A stretch of DNA of 13,853 bases from Pseudomonadota bacterium (GCA_017613855.1 JAGACY010000454.1:1-13853), one strand, 5' to 3'; positions 1-7,225 are shown, numbered from the stretch's first letter. A program made the numbers and translations. The notes: generated from the letters alone by a model not told the origin.

Positions 1-1542
1 ATAGACATTGTCATCAAAATAGCCGATGTCATAGACGGTAACGATATTGACATGTGTAAGCGCTGCAGACGCGCGGGCTTCACGCATGAAGTACTCGAGT
101 GCGACCTGATTATCCTTGAGTTTTTGTGAAAGGACCTTCAGTGCGACGGTACGCATGAGGAGTGTATCGGTTGCTTTATAAACGACGCCCATGCCGCCGT
201 GTGCGAGTTCTTCGAGAATTTTATAGCGTTCGAGACTGACCGCAGGTACTTCCGTTTCGCCAATATAAATGGATGGAGTGCGTTTACGTTCGCCAGTTGA
301 GGGAGCCATTCGAAGGACGCGCCCAGCTGTTACGGCATGTTCCTGTGTATTGGATTGAGTCAGTCTGTCTCGTGTTGAATTGGTTTTCACTCTGAGTTTA
401 CTAGCCACCTGATCGAGTGTTTGAGAAATCTCGTGGAAGTTGGGATTGATGTCGTAAACTTTTTGATAATTCTTGAGTGAATTCTGATAATCCTCCATGG
501 CTTCGTAGCTATAGCCCGCTTTATAGGCGATGCGGCAAATCTTTTCGTTGGAAAGATCGAGCCAGAAGAGGGATTCGTAGCACAGGACGGCATCCTGATA
601 TCGTTTAATTTTGCAATAGATATCCCCCTGCAGTTCGAGTGCAGAAGCATATTCAGCGCTATTGCTGTCAATTCTTTTAAGAGCAGCAATGGCTTCATCG
701 TATCGTTTTAGATTGGCGTATTTGAAGCCCAGTTTGAAATCAAGTTTAAAGAATTGAAGAACCTGAATTTCGAGTTCATCATTTTGAATATCTTTACAAA
801 GGTTGATAGCCTGATCCGGTTTTTGGGCCAATTTATAGGCTTCAATAGCTTGCTGCCAATTCTGGTCATGTTCAAAACAGAGTGCAGCGAGATCATATTT
901 TTGTGCACTCATGAGTTCCTCAGCAGTTGTTTCGAGTGCTTCAGCTTTTTTGAGGATTTGTAGCGCTCTTGGGACTGTGTTTGGATCTTCGAGTAACGTT
1001 TTGGCTGCATAAATAGCCATCATTCTGCTTACACTAACGGCCTGGATGTCTCCATTGGCAATTTCGAGATCATTTTCAAAAGCCGCGAGCTGCATTTCCA
1101 GCTGTTTCTCTGTATTACCACTTTTTTGGTAACACATGATGGCGTTCATATATTGTTTGATTTGTGCATAAAGTACGGCCGCTTTTTCGTATTGTTTAAT
1201 GCTAAAATACAATTTTGCGGCTTGTTCATTATGTTGCAATTTTGCCAGCAGATCAGCGGCTTTTTCTTTTTCACCTTTGAGCAGCAGGATATCAGCGAGT
1301 CTTGATTCATCGTTGATTTGCCGGCAAAGCATCATCGCTTTATCAAATTTTTGATTTTGTACTGCGATATCAATGGCTTCTGGAATAATATTTTTTTGAG
1401 TACAGAAATCAATTGCGTCGTCTATATTTCCGGCCTGGGTAAGCAGAGAAGCTGCATATTGAAAGTTCTCCTGTTGAATGGCTTTATCCCAGATTGCTTT
1501 ATTTGTAGCCGGAATGCTATCTCTAAAATTTTTCGAAACCAT
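1..1542 (-). CDS. TPR-containing Ser/Thr protein kinase, 3' end outside window
   Basis: The reading frame is open for 514 codons from ATG at 1542 to the window edge; an in-frame TAG lies upstream at 1584-1582. Residues about 15-380 are helical TPR-like repeats, for example around KQYEKAAVLYAQIKQY (116-131) and KRYDEAIAALKRI. After a polar linker (about 385-430), a Hanks-type kinase domain starts near residue 439. It shows a glycine-rich loop (ELAHGGMGVVYKA, 445-457), the VALK lysine (K469) and the helix-C glutamate (E488 in MREAR). The first glycine of the loop is Ala447, a mild deviation. The catalytic HRD and DFG motifs lie beyond the edge, so activity cannot be judged. The order, TPR first and kinase second, is the reverse of the common bacterial PknB-like layout with C-terminal sensor repeats. 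It probably phosphorylates protein partners recruited by the TPR region. Substrate unknown. Confidence 0.9.
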   Translation of the reverse strand, partial: MVSKNFRDSIPATNKAIWDKAIQQENFQYAASLLTQAGNIDDAIDFCTQKNIIPEAIDIAVQNQKFDKAMMLCRQINDESRLADILLLKGEKEKAADLLAKLQHNEQAAKLYFSIKQYEKAAVLYAQIKQYMNAIMCYQKSGNTEKQLEMQLAAFENDLEIANGDIQAVSVSRMMAIYAAKTLLEDPNTVPRALQILKKAEALETTAEELMSAQKYDLAALCFEHDQNWQQAIEAYKLAQKPDQAINLCKDIQNDELEIQVLQFFKLDFKLGFKYANLKRYDEAIAALKRIDSNSAEYASALELQGDIYCKIKRYQDAVLCYESLFWLDLSNEKICRIAYKAGYSYEAMEDYQNSLKNYQKVYDINPNFHEISQTLDQVASKLRVKTNSTRDRLTQSNTQEHAVTAGRVLRMAPSTGERKRTPSIYIGETEVPAVSLERYKILEELAHGGMGVVYKATDTLLMRTVALKVLSQKLKDNQVALEYFMREARASAALTHVNIVTVYDIGYFDDNVY

Positions 1543-1597
1543 ATAAGTATACAAATCCCTCAAAGCCCTTAAGATGACTCTCTATCCTCATATACTA

Positions 1598-1625
1598 ACT
1601 ATACTCGATACAGGATATTTGTCAA
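1598..1625 (-). promoter_or_regulatory. Sigma70-like promoter for the TPR-kinase gene
   Basis: Read on the minus strand, a perfect -35 TTGACA (1625-1620) is followed after 16 bp by TATAGT (1603-1598), five of six matches to the -10 consensus. It would give a leader of roughly 50 nt before the ATG at 1542. Only sequence match supports it. Confidence 0.6.
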
Positions 1626-1670
1626 TAATCTATGGGGGAGTTCCAGTTCATCCGGGGCGCTGTTCATAAC

Positions 1671-1702
1671 ATTATTCGTTATTCATTATTACGTATTCAC
1701 TG
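1671..1702. repeat. Degenerate heptamer array, xTGAATA-type family
   Basis: On the minus strand this is a run of about four 7-bp units of the form TGAATAx / xGTAATA. It is a near-identical inverted copy of the array at 9021-9052, with about two differences over some 30 positions. It lies in the gap between rnpB and the kinase gene, upstream of the kinase promoter. Confidence 0.75.
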
Positions 1703-1711
1703 ATAAAATGT

Positions 1712-1739
1712 GCGATACGCACTGCGCACTGCGCAACTA
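1712..1739. repeat. Heptamer array, GCACTGC family
   Basis: Four consecutive 7-bp units starting at 1712, 1719, 1726 and 1733. The middle two are identical (GCACTGC) and the outer two degenerate. It directly follows another heptamer array and resembles the GCAATGC units near 7274. Confidence 0.7.
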
Positions 1740-1794
1740 TTAGAGCATTCTCATGGCAATGGCTAAAGCGTCGTAGTTCTTGATTTTAAAGGCA

Positions 1795-1815
1795 GTGAAT
1801 CGTGAATAGTGAATT
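1795..1815. repeat. Three tandem GTGAATx heptamers
   Basis: GTGAATC, GTGAATA and GTGAATT lie head to tail at 1795, 1802 and 1809, differing only at the seventh base. This is the same TGAATA-type family as the arrays at 1671 and 9021. Confidence 0.75.
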
Positions 1816-1865
1816 GGCCTATGCAAAGGGCTGAATCGTTACGAATACGATTGCATTGTGGTTTT

Positions 1866-1886
1866 CTCCTCATCCATTGGGAGGAG
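1866..1886 (-). other. Hairpin just downstream of RNase P RNA
   Basis: CTCCTC and GAGGAG can form a 6-bp stem with a 9-nt loop, about 10 nt beyond the predicted 3' end of the RNA. It is not followed by a T run in the direction of rnpB transcription, so it is at most a weak terminator or processing structure. Confidence 0.3.
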
Positions 1887-1894
1887 CAGAAAGC

Positions 1895-2296
1895 AGGGTT
1901 GAAGTGCGGACGATAAGCCGGGTTTTGTCGTGCAGCATCATTGGGATGCAGCAGTGTAGTCATTCATCTAGGCTTTCAGTTGCCTGCAAGCTCAAGCGAT
2001 CATAACCCAAAGGAACGGGCGAGGATGCCCGGCTGCCGATAAGGCAGCAACTTTTGTTCGATCTTGCTCCGGATGGGGTTTACCTAGCGTATGTTGTCAC
2101 CAACACACCGGTGGGCTCTTACTCCGCCGTTTCACCCTTACCATAACCGAGGTCATGGCGGTTTGTTTTCTGTGGCACTTTCCCTAAGGTTGCCCTCGGT
2201 CGCCGTTAGCGATCATCCTTCCTCGAGGAGCCCGGACTTTCCTCTCCCTTTGGCACGTCTGCCTCAGGCAGCGACTACATGTCCGCCTTCAACCGC
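1895..2296 (-). ncRNA. rnpB: RNase P RNA, bacterial class A
   Basis: This is the catalytic RNA of ribonuclease P, which removes the 5' leader from pre-tRNAs. Read on the minus strand, the universally conserved blocks appear in order: GAGGAAAGTCCGGGCTCC (2243-2226), ACAAACCGCC, GGTAAGGGTGAAA, TAAACCCCATCCGGAGCAA, CTAGATGAATGACT and AACCCGGCTTATCG near the 3' end. The ends close by a long P1 helix: GGTTGAAG-GCGGAC at the 5' end pairs with GTCCGC-A-CTTCAACC at the 3' end, with one bulged A. Two adjacent hairpins (GCTGCC/GGCAGC and CGGGC/GCCCG) near 2016-2050 fit the P16/P17 region of class A molecules. The length of about 400 nt is slightly above the E. coli 377 nt. Ends are set by P1 and may be off by a few bases. 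Open frames across this stretch on both strands are artefacts of the RNA gene. Confidence 0.96.
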
Positions 2297-2301
2297 GGCG
2301 T

Positions 2302-2329
2302 TATTTAGTATTTTGTTCAAATTTGTCAA
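2302..2329 (-). promoter_or_regulatory. Probable promoter of rnpB
   Basis: On the minus strand, a perfect TTGACA (2329-2324) lies 16 bp before an AT-rich -10 candidate TAAATA (2307-2302). A start about 7 nt downstream, near 2295, coincides with the first base pairs of the RNase P P1 helix. This agreement is the main support, because the -10 match is poor. Confidence 0.6.
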
Positions 2330-2486
2330 GCGATTAACAGCAATTCCGCTTGCATTTTCGAATAAAAAAAGAGTAAACAAGCAAACTCGCCTGATAGGCG
2401 AAACGTTTGATTTGAAAGTATTTTTTTTCGACATTTTGTCGGCTAAATACCGTGCTTAAAAGCACATTTTCAGAAGAGGAGTAAGT

Positions 2487-3269
2487 ATGTTTGAACTGTT
2501 TTCCATGTCATTGCGTGAGTATTGGACAGAGATGGGCGACGAGAATACGGATGTCGAACACTCCATTTCTGAGTTACAGGAAGTGCTCTCCGATCATTAT
2601 GGCAAGACTGTCAGCTGGGAAGAACCGGAGCTTGACCCAAGCAAAAGTGATGAAGAGATTTCCGTGGATGTGATCGATGACATGCAGTTGGCATCACTCC
2701 ATGCGGTTGCCGCCAAACTGGAACTGGATGGCAATCTCGATGATTTTGAATTTGACCCAGAACAACCCTGGGATGCACCGGTTTTTGAGCGTCTTGAGGA
2801 TGAAGTCCTCGATGAAGCTTCGGGCAAAGATGTCGAGCGTTTTAATCATCTTCTTTCGATTGGCAACAGCTTTGAGTTCATTTGTCTGCCGATCGATCTG
2901 CCGTTTGTTTCTCAAATCAACATCAGCAATGATGAAGATGAAGATGCAGAAGAAGAAGAACATCATTGTGACTGCGGCGATGATGATTGCTGCTGCGAGC
3001 AGGATGACGGCAGTATTGATATTTCCTCGACGGTTGGTCTTCGCCGTGAATTGGATGATATCGCCAAGGTTCTGAACATCGATACATCTGTGAATATCGA
3101 CGAAACCGATGTCGATTTTGATGACGATGATCCTTATCGCAACGCCAAATTTGGCTGGTACATTCTGAGTGCCAAACTCAATGAAGCCATTGAAGCCAAG
3201 ATGCCTTTAATCGTTCGTTTTAACGACGAAGATGATGATTTTGACGATTTTGATGAGGATGAGGAATAA
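2487..3269 (+). CDS. Very acidic hypothetical protein with Cys cluster
   Basis: 260 residues, family not recognised. The start is well supported: AGGAG at 2477-2481 lies 5 nt before the ATG. No signal peptide or membrane segment is visible, so it is probably cytoplasmic. Asp and Glu dominate, with acidic runs at about 149-158 and 247-260. Between the two halves sits a compact motif, HHCDCGDDDCCC (159-170), with five Cys and two His in 12 residues, flanked by acidic residues; this could bind metal. More ordinary sequence surrounds it: about 60-145, including FEFICLPIDLPF, and about 180-243, including KFGWYILSAKLNEAIEAKMPLIVRF. These may form a two-part fold with the Cys motif in a linker. It is transcribed away from rnpB, stands alone and ends at a strong terminator. 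Function unknown; metal or nucleic-acid-mimic roles are only possibilities. Confidence 0.85.
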   Translation: MFELFSMSLREYWTEMGDENTDVEHSISELQEVLSDHYGKTVSWEEPELDPSKSDEEISVDVIDDMQLASLHAVAAKLELDGNLDDFEFDPEQPWDAPVFERLEDEVLDEASGKDVERFNHLLSIGNSFEFICLPIDLPFVSQINISNDEDEDAEEEEHHCDCGDDDCCCEQDDGSIDISSTVGLRRELDDIAKVLNIDTSVNIDETDVDFDDDDPYRNAKFGWYILSAKLNEAIEAKMPLIVRFNDEDDDFDDFDEDEE

Positions 3270-3293
3270 GATTTCTCTTTTTGAATTGCAAAA

Positions 3294-3320
3294 GAAAGGC
3301 CGCCTTAAGGGCGGCCTTTC
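3294..3320 (+). terminator. Intrinsic terminator, probably bidirectional
   Basis: A perfect 11-bp GC-rich stem (GAAAGGCCGCC / GGCGGCCTTTC) with a 5-nt loop begins 24 nt after the stop of the acidic-protein gene. The 3' arm runs into CTTTCTTG. It separates two convergent transcription units and can fold on either strand. Confidence 0.85.
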
Positions 3321-3330
3321 TTGTATGTTT

Positions 3331-3386
3331 AAAGCCGCGTATCGCAGATAGCGGCTTTGACGCCGCGTATCGCAGATAGCGGCGTC
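3331..3386. repeat. Twin near-identical hairpins between convergent genes
   Basis: Two adjacent 28-nt palindromes, 3331-3358 and 3359-3386, share a 22-bp core including the same 12-nt loop, GTATCGCAGATA, which can itself pair as TATC-GCA-GATA. The outer stem bases differ but stay paired: AAAGCCGC/GCGGCTTT in the first and GACGCCGC/GCGGCGTC in the second. They begin 9 bp past the stop of the minus-strand membrane-protein gene and probably help end that transcript. Confidence 0.85.
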
Positions 3387-3395
3387 GTATAACAA

Positions 3396-4031
3396 TCATA
3401 GAAAGATGAAAAGACTGCATCCCAGCCATATAACGAGCAGCAAAGCCGCAAAGATGAAACGGAATCTCCATTTGCCTGTGGAAACAAAGCATTCGCGTCT
3501 TGTTTTGTAGCCGACCCAGAGCGCGTTTGTGGCCAGCATGCTGATTTCATTGAATAAGATGAACATCAGGCATGTCCAGAACATGAGAATAACCGGTGCA
3601 TGAGCGGACGGGAATATCGCAGTGGTGAGCAATCCGATAGCCCAAATCACAAAGAAGCCCAATAAATACAATAAAATGGGCATTCTGGGCGGCTGCTGAG
3701 GATGTATATGTACGTGCGAAGAAACGATTTTTTTTCTTAAAAAACAAATTATTACGCAAGAAAATAGATAAATACATCCCATCAGAATAGGCGGTAATAC
3801 CCATTTGTTCTGGTTCAATACAACCATGGCCAGAATGGCTGCAAAGAAGATAAGATCCAGTGTTTTGGCTGCTTTCTTAAAAAAATGGCCAGCAATCCAC
3901 GCTGACAATGCGAGTGAAGAAGCAATCAAAAAAGGCAGGGACAGCGTGCCATAAAAAACTGGAGAAACAAAGAGCCACCATAAACAAATGCCCATAAAAA
4001 AACGCATGGTGGCTCTGGTGATATCACTCAT
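3396..4031 (-). CDS. Polytopic inner-membrane protein of unknown function
   Basis: 211 residues with six or seven hydrophobic segments (about 10-30, 32-50, 58-73, 78-97, 118-140, 145-168, 190-211), so an integral membrane protein. A polar loop between the fourth and fifth segments (about 98-117) contains RKK followed by HVHIHPQQPP, a His- and Pro-rich stretch. Another basic loop (KTRRE) precedes the last segment. No family is recognised. The start ATG overlaps the stop of udk by 4 bases (ATGA), which points to translational coupling with uridine kinase and an operon. This does not prove shared function; a nucleoside-related role is a guess only. The twin hairpins follow the stop directly. Confidence 0.85.
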   Translation of the reverse strand: MSDITRATMRFFMGICLWWLFVSPVFYGTLSLPFLIASSLALSAWIAGHFFKKAAKTLDLIFFAAILAMVVLNQNKWVLPPILMGCIYLFSCVIICFLRKKIVSSHVHIHPQQPPRMPILLYLLGFFVIWAIGLLTTAIFPSAHAPVILMFWTCLMFILFNEISMLATNALWVGYKTRRECFVSTGKWRFRFIFAALLLVIWLGCSLFIFL

Positions 4032-4639
4032 ACAAATTGTTTGAGTCTTTCGATAATCAGGTCAAGTGCAATGAGATTATTACCACCTTCGGGAATAATG
4101 ACATCGGCATATCGTTTTGAAGGCTCGACAAATTCGAGGTGCATCGGGCGGACTGTTTTGTAGTATTGCTTTCGGATAGAATTAAAATCGCGCCCTCTTT
4201 CTCTCATATCGCGTCGAATTCTTCTGAAAACGCGGATGTCGGCATCCGTGTCGACAAAGACCTTAATGTCGAGCATTTCTCGCAGGGGTTCGAAGCAAAA
4301 GAGGAGAATTCCTTCGACGACAATGACGGGAAGGGGTTCGATATGAATGGTCTCGTCCTGAACGCGGGAATGTGTTTTAAAATCGTAAAGGGGTACGTCG
4401 ATGGCATGTCCGCTTTTGAGTTGTCTGAGATGTTCGACGAGCAGTTCGCTTTCGAGGCTTGATGGGTGGTCAAAATTGACTTCTTCCCTGTCTTTTAGCG
4501 GCAGGTATGAGAGATCGCGGTAGTACCAGTCGAATTGGATTAAATTGCTTGCTTCGCCAAGGCCTTCACGAATTTTACGGGCGAGAGTCGTTTTGCCGGA
4601 ACCAGTACCACCTGCGATACCTACAATTTTAGGAACCAT
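4028..4639 (-). CDS. udk: Uridine kinase
   Basis: 203 residues, close to the usual length. The enzyme phosphorylates uridine and cytidine with ATP or GTP to UMP and CMP in cytoplasmic pyrimidine salvage. Visible motifs: Walker A GGTGSGKT (10-17), FDWYYRD with the likely catalytic Asp37, NFDHP (55-59), VPLYDFKTH (82-90), VVEGILL (107-113), FVDTDADIRVFRRIRRD, ERGRD (147-151), KTVRPMHLEFVEPSKRYAD (161-179) and the C-terminal IIPEGGNN. The match to bacterial Udk runs along the whole protein. An AAAGG-type ribosome site is present but weak. It is followed without a gap by the membrane-protein gene and preceded, after 77 bp, by the hydrolase on the same strand. Confidence 0.96.
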   Translation of the reverse strand: MVPKIVGIAGGTGSGKTTLARKIREGLGEASNLIQFDWYYRDLSYLPLKDREEVNFDHPSSLESELLVEHLRQLKSGHAIDVPLYDFKTHSRVQDETIHIEPLPVIVVEGILLFCFEPLREMLDIKVFVDTDADIRVFRRIRRDMRERGRDFNSIRKQYYKTVRPMHLEFVEPSKRYADVIIPEGGNNLIALDLIIERLKQFV

Positions 4640-4656
4640 AGAAGACGCCTTTTTGT

Positions 4657-4691
4657 AAATGAAGAAAGAAAAATGAAGAATGAATGACGAA
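4657..4691. repeat. Degenerate heptamer array, xAATGAA family
   Basis: Five 7-bp units start at 4657, 4664, 4671, 4678 and 4685, with consensus close to AAATGAA. The first and third are identical; the others differ by one to several bases. It fills most of the gap between the hydrolase and udk. Confidence 0.5.
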
Positions 4692-4716
4692 GCCCGGGGA
4701 GGGCAGGATTATCCTG
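4692..4716 (-). terminator. Weak hairpins after the hydrolase stop
   Basis: Directly after the stop, CAGGAT and ATCCTG (4704-4716) form a 6-bp stem with a single-base loop. A GCCC/GGGC stem follows and then T-rich sequence (TTCATTCTTCATTTTTC on the minus strand). This could attenuate transcription between the hydrolase and udk, but the stems are short. Confidence 0.3.
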
Positions 4717-5595
4717 TCATGGAGTTGCAGAAGTATTAAGCCAGTCGGAAATATAGTAAGCCAATTCTGCGGGTTGTTCGAATTGCGGACAATGTCCGAA
4801 ATTCGAGGGAAAGAGTCGTGTTGTGGAATCAGGTAAATGGGCATCAAAGAAATCGCGCATTTGTCTGGGCAGGATCATATCGCGATCTCCCCATATCAGC
4901 AGGGTTGGTGTGTGAAAATCGGCCAGTTCCTGTGGTGAATAGAGTAAAGCGCGAAGATTGCAGTCAGGATTGGAATCTATTTCTTTGATAGATTTCATGA
5001 GTGATTTAAAGCCCGGACGTGCGGAGTAATAACGCAGCACCGGAGCGAGCAAATAGGCTTTTTTTGTAGGGAATGCAAAAACTTTTTTTAATCCGTTGGC
5101 CGCCTCTTCCAGGTTGCTGGGTTCAAACCAGTCTATGAGTTCGTGTGCGGTCGTCGGGAATGGTGCGCCAGCCGGTGAAATGAGTACCAATCGTTGAACG
5201 AGATTGGGATTCTCGAGTGCAAATTTGAGTGCGAAGCCACCTCCCAGGGAATTGGCGACGATCAAATTCCGGTGCGTCGGGTCGAGGTTTTTGATGAGGC
5301 ATTCACAGACGGCATTGTATGCATCTTCACAGGAAAAAGGCGGAATGGGGTCAGCAGAAAGCCCATGTCCGGGCATATCAAAAGCAATGATTTTTCTGGC
5401 ATGAGGTATCAGATGCCGGATGAGTGGCATCCAGGTAGCAGCCGCAGCGGCAATGCCATGTATGAAGGTAATGTCATAACCGTCATGCTTAAGGCCAGGA
5501 ATCTTAGCGACATGCATGGTATAGTTAAGTATGCGCTGAAAACCGGGCGGTAACACCTTGAGTATGGGGGATGTCGCAAACTTAGCAGCTGACAT
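4717..5595 (-). CDS. Alpha/beta-hydrolase fold protein
   Basis: 292 residues from the chosen ATG at 5595, which has AAGGA 7 nt upstream. The in-frame ATG at 5613 adds six residues but has no ribosome site. Numbered from 5613, the signature elements are the oxyanion-hole HG (FIHGIAAAAATW, 50-61), FDMPGHGLSADP (78-89), the nucleophile elbow A-N-S-L-G-G with Ser122 (Ala replaces the first Gly of the usual G-x-S-x-G), the acid in WGDRDMILP (Asp245 likely), and the catalytic His274 in GHCPQFEQP. A lid region lies about 150-230. This is the classic order of alpha/beta hydrolases such as lipases, esterases and ring-cleavage (MhpC-like) enzymes; substrate unknown. No signal peptide is evident. Probably transcribed with udk. 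Confidence 0.9.
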   Translation of the reverse strand: MSAAKFATSPILKVLPPGFQRILNYTMHVAKIPGLKHDGYDITFIHGIAAAAATWMPLIRHLIPHARKIIAFDMPGHGLSADPIPPFSCEDAYNAVCECLIKNLDPTHRNLIVANSLGGGFALKFALENPNLVQRLVLISPAGAPFPTTAHELIDWFEPSNLEEAANGLKKVFAFPTKKAYLLAPVLRYYSARPGFKSLMKSIKEIDSNPDCNLRALLYSPQELADFHTPTLLIWGDRDMILPRQMRDFFDAHLPDSTTRLFPSNFGHCPQFEQPAELAYYISDWLNTSATP

Positions 5596-5733
5596 ATCAA
5601 TTTCCTTCGTCATGAATCATTGGAGGTGTATGCGTTGTTTTAATTCAGAAGCCAGGGGCATGTGTGTTTAAAGAATGATGTGATGTATTGTCCAAATACA
5701 GAATAAGGGCGTATGAATTTCGTTTTGTTAAGA

Positions 5734-5764
5734 TATAAAAAAATCGCGGTATAAACCGCGATTT
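5734..5764 (-). terminator. Strong intrinsic terminator of the repeat lipoprotein gene
   Basis: On the minus strand, AAATCGCGGT and ACCGCGATTT form a 10-bp stem with a 4-nt loop. A run of T follows directly (the plus strand shows seven A before the stem). It begins 5 nt past the stop of the gene ending at 5770. Confidence 0.92.
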
Positions 5765-5769
5765 AAGTA

Positions 5770-7164
5770 TTATTCATTTCCGCTTTGATCGGGTGATTGA
5801 GATTCATCTTCTTGAGTGGGCTGACAAGTGAATCTGAAGCCCTCAATGGCGGAGTCTTTGGAAGTCTGGGAGCGAGCGGCGAGTACACTGCATTCATAAT
5901 CATCGCAGTTGGCTTTTCCGTTTTTATCGTTGTCGATGGGGAGGTTATCGCTGTCTACATCCGTGCATAACTGCATTTCCTGAGCGTAGATGGCTCTTCT
6001 CTGTTCGGTTGGGAGAGACTCAAACCCCGCAGGACGTGGGGCTGGTTCATCTTCGATGTCCTGGCAATAGGCGACATTTGCGCAATTGGAGTCTGCACAG
6101 TCTATGAGGCCATTGAGATCGTTATCTACTTTATCGGAGCATGTATCCTCATTATAATCGACGACAGCAAGCGGTACGCCTTTTTTGAGTTCTGCAAAGT
6201 ATTCCAGAACTTTAAGCTCATCGACGAGGGTATGGTCGAGTATAATGCCATCATTTTTGCATTTTAATTCAAACTGATTGAGTTCCTGTGGATCGGCAAT
6301 TTCGTAACACGAAGCATCGTTGCAATCCGCATAACCATCGCAGTCATTGTCGAGATTATCTGTACATGCAGCATAGGTCGATTCGCTTTTTGGTGTACAG
6401 CAATAAAGCCTTACGTCACGATCAGCTGAGTTGCTGCAACTATAATCGCGGCAGTCCATATAGCCGTTGCAGTCGTTGTCGATTCCGTCCATGCATTGCT
6501 CAAGTGATGTTTCAGCGCTTGTATATTTGCAGCAAGCCTCAGTCTTTTTGCAGTTATTATCATTACAATCTGCATAGCCGTTGCAGTCATTATCGATGCC
6601 GTCGGAACATGATGCTTGATCATTTTCGGCGCCCGAAGGTGTGCAGCAGAGAGGGGATTTTTTGCAGTTGTTGTCTGTGCAGTCCGTATATCCATTACAG
6701 TCATTGTCGATGCCATCGGCGCACAGATCGTCCGATTCCCTGTCGACGGTTTTGACGCAGCAAGCGGCTGTTTGTTTGCAGTTGTTGTCTTTGCAATCTG
6801 CATAACCGTTACCGTCATTATCTTTGCCGTCACCGCATGCAAAGACGGTATTTTCTTTGGGTTGCCAAATTCCCGTATCTTCATCGGTAGAACCCGGGCA
6901 AACGGTTGCGCCAGGATGAGTCGCAGGACATTTATCTATATCGGATGAATCCGTGCAGCGGCACCCGGGATCATCGCAGTCTTTCAGCGTGTCGCCATCA
7001 TTATCGAGACCATCCGTACAAAGCATGATGGTGTTTTCATCATTCTGTCCATAAACATGATCTCTGTTTATTTGGGGCGTCTCATTTGAAAGACCACAAC
7101 CAACGGTAGCCAGAACAGACAGAATCACAGAGAGAACAAAACAACGGGCAAATGGCTTATTCAC
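5770..7164 (-). CDS. Putative lipoprotein with eight C-x-D-G-x-D-N-D repeats
   Basis: 464 residues. The start is GTG at 7164, with GAGG 8 nt upstream. An N-terminal hydrophobic signal ends in ATVGC (Cys23), a relaxed lipobox, so it is likely an outer-membrane or periplasmic lipoprotein. The body holds eight repeats, most exactly 20 residues from first to last Cys: 49-68, 110-129, 148-167, 186-205, 224-243, 267-286, 342-361 and a stretched 400-425. The consensus is C-x-D-G-x-D-N-D-C-[ND]-G-Y-x-D-C-x-D-x-x-C. Repeats two to five are about 38 residues apart, and most linkers carry a Cys-Cys pair. Such Asp/Asn-rich motifs resemble those in MopE-like and other surface proteins of myxobacteria-type bacteria and look like Ca-binding loops held by disulfides. 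This suggests an exported, disulfide-bonded protein. The C-terminus is acidic and without Cys after 447. Exact role unknown. Confidence 0.9.
   Translation of the reverse strand: MNKPFARCFVLSVILSVLATVGCGLSNETPQINRDHVYGQNDENTIMLCTDGLDNDGDTLKDCDDPGCRCTDSSDIDKCPATHPGATVCPGSTDEDTGIWQPKENTVFACGDGKDNDGNGYADCKDNNCKQTAACCVKTVDRESDDLCADGIDNDCNGYTDCTDNNCKKSPLCCTPSGAENDQASCSDGIDNDCNGYADCNDNNCKKTEACCKYTSAETSLEQCMDGIDNDCNGYMDCRDYSCSNSADRDVRLYCCTPKSESTYAACTDNLDNDCDGYADCNDASCYEIADPQELNQFELKCKNDGIILDHTLVDELKVLEYFAELKKGVPLAVVDYNEDTCSDKVDNDLNGLIDCADSNCANVAYCQDIEDEPAPRPAGFESLPTEQRRAIYAQEMQLCTDVDSDNLPIDNDKNGKANCDDYECSVLAARSQTSKDSAIEGFRFTCQPTQEDESQSPDQSGNE
5890..7020 (-). repeat. Coding tandem repeats of the Cys/Asp lipoprotein
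   Basis: Eight copies of a roughly 60-bp coding unit lie here. Copies two to five (6436-6837) are spaced 114 bp apart and similar at DNA level around the D-N-D-C-N-G-Y codons. This points to expansion by duplication, whereas the outer copies have diverged. Confidence 0.8.
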
Positions 7165-7225
7165 TTGGTTACCTCTCGAAAATGGACATATACGGATGGT
7201 ATTCCATCTCTACGACTTATTGAAT

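Noticed and set aside
1763..1963. Minus-strand frame of 66 codons overlapping the 3' end of rnpB
   Set aside because: It runs through the conserved RNA end and a heptamer array, and has no homology-like features.
2388..2428. Terminator upstream of the acidic-protein gene (CGCCT/AGGCG hairpin and later T run)
   Set aside because: The T run is about 20 bp away from the short stem and no plus-strand gene precedes it.
2091..2459. Plus-strand open frame of 122 codons
   Set aside because: It lies antisense to RNase P RNA and its promoter; the conserved RNA blocks and P1 pairing explain the sequence.
3207..3550. Minus-strand frames across the terminator and twin hairpins
   Set aside because: Their repeated residues come from the palindromic hairpins, not from a protein.
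6288..6948. Open frames in other phases over the repeat lipoprotein gene
   Set aside because: The repetitive DNA keeps several frames open; only the minus frame with D-G-x-D-N-D repeats, signal peptide and ribosome site makes sense.
5770..7164. Copper-binding MopE homologue
   Set aside because: Only the Asp/Asn/Cys repeat style is similar; the copper-site region of MopE is not recognisable, so a copper role is unsupported.
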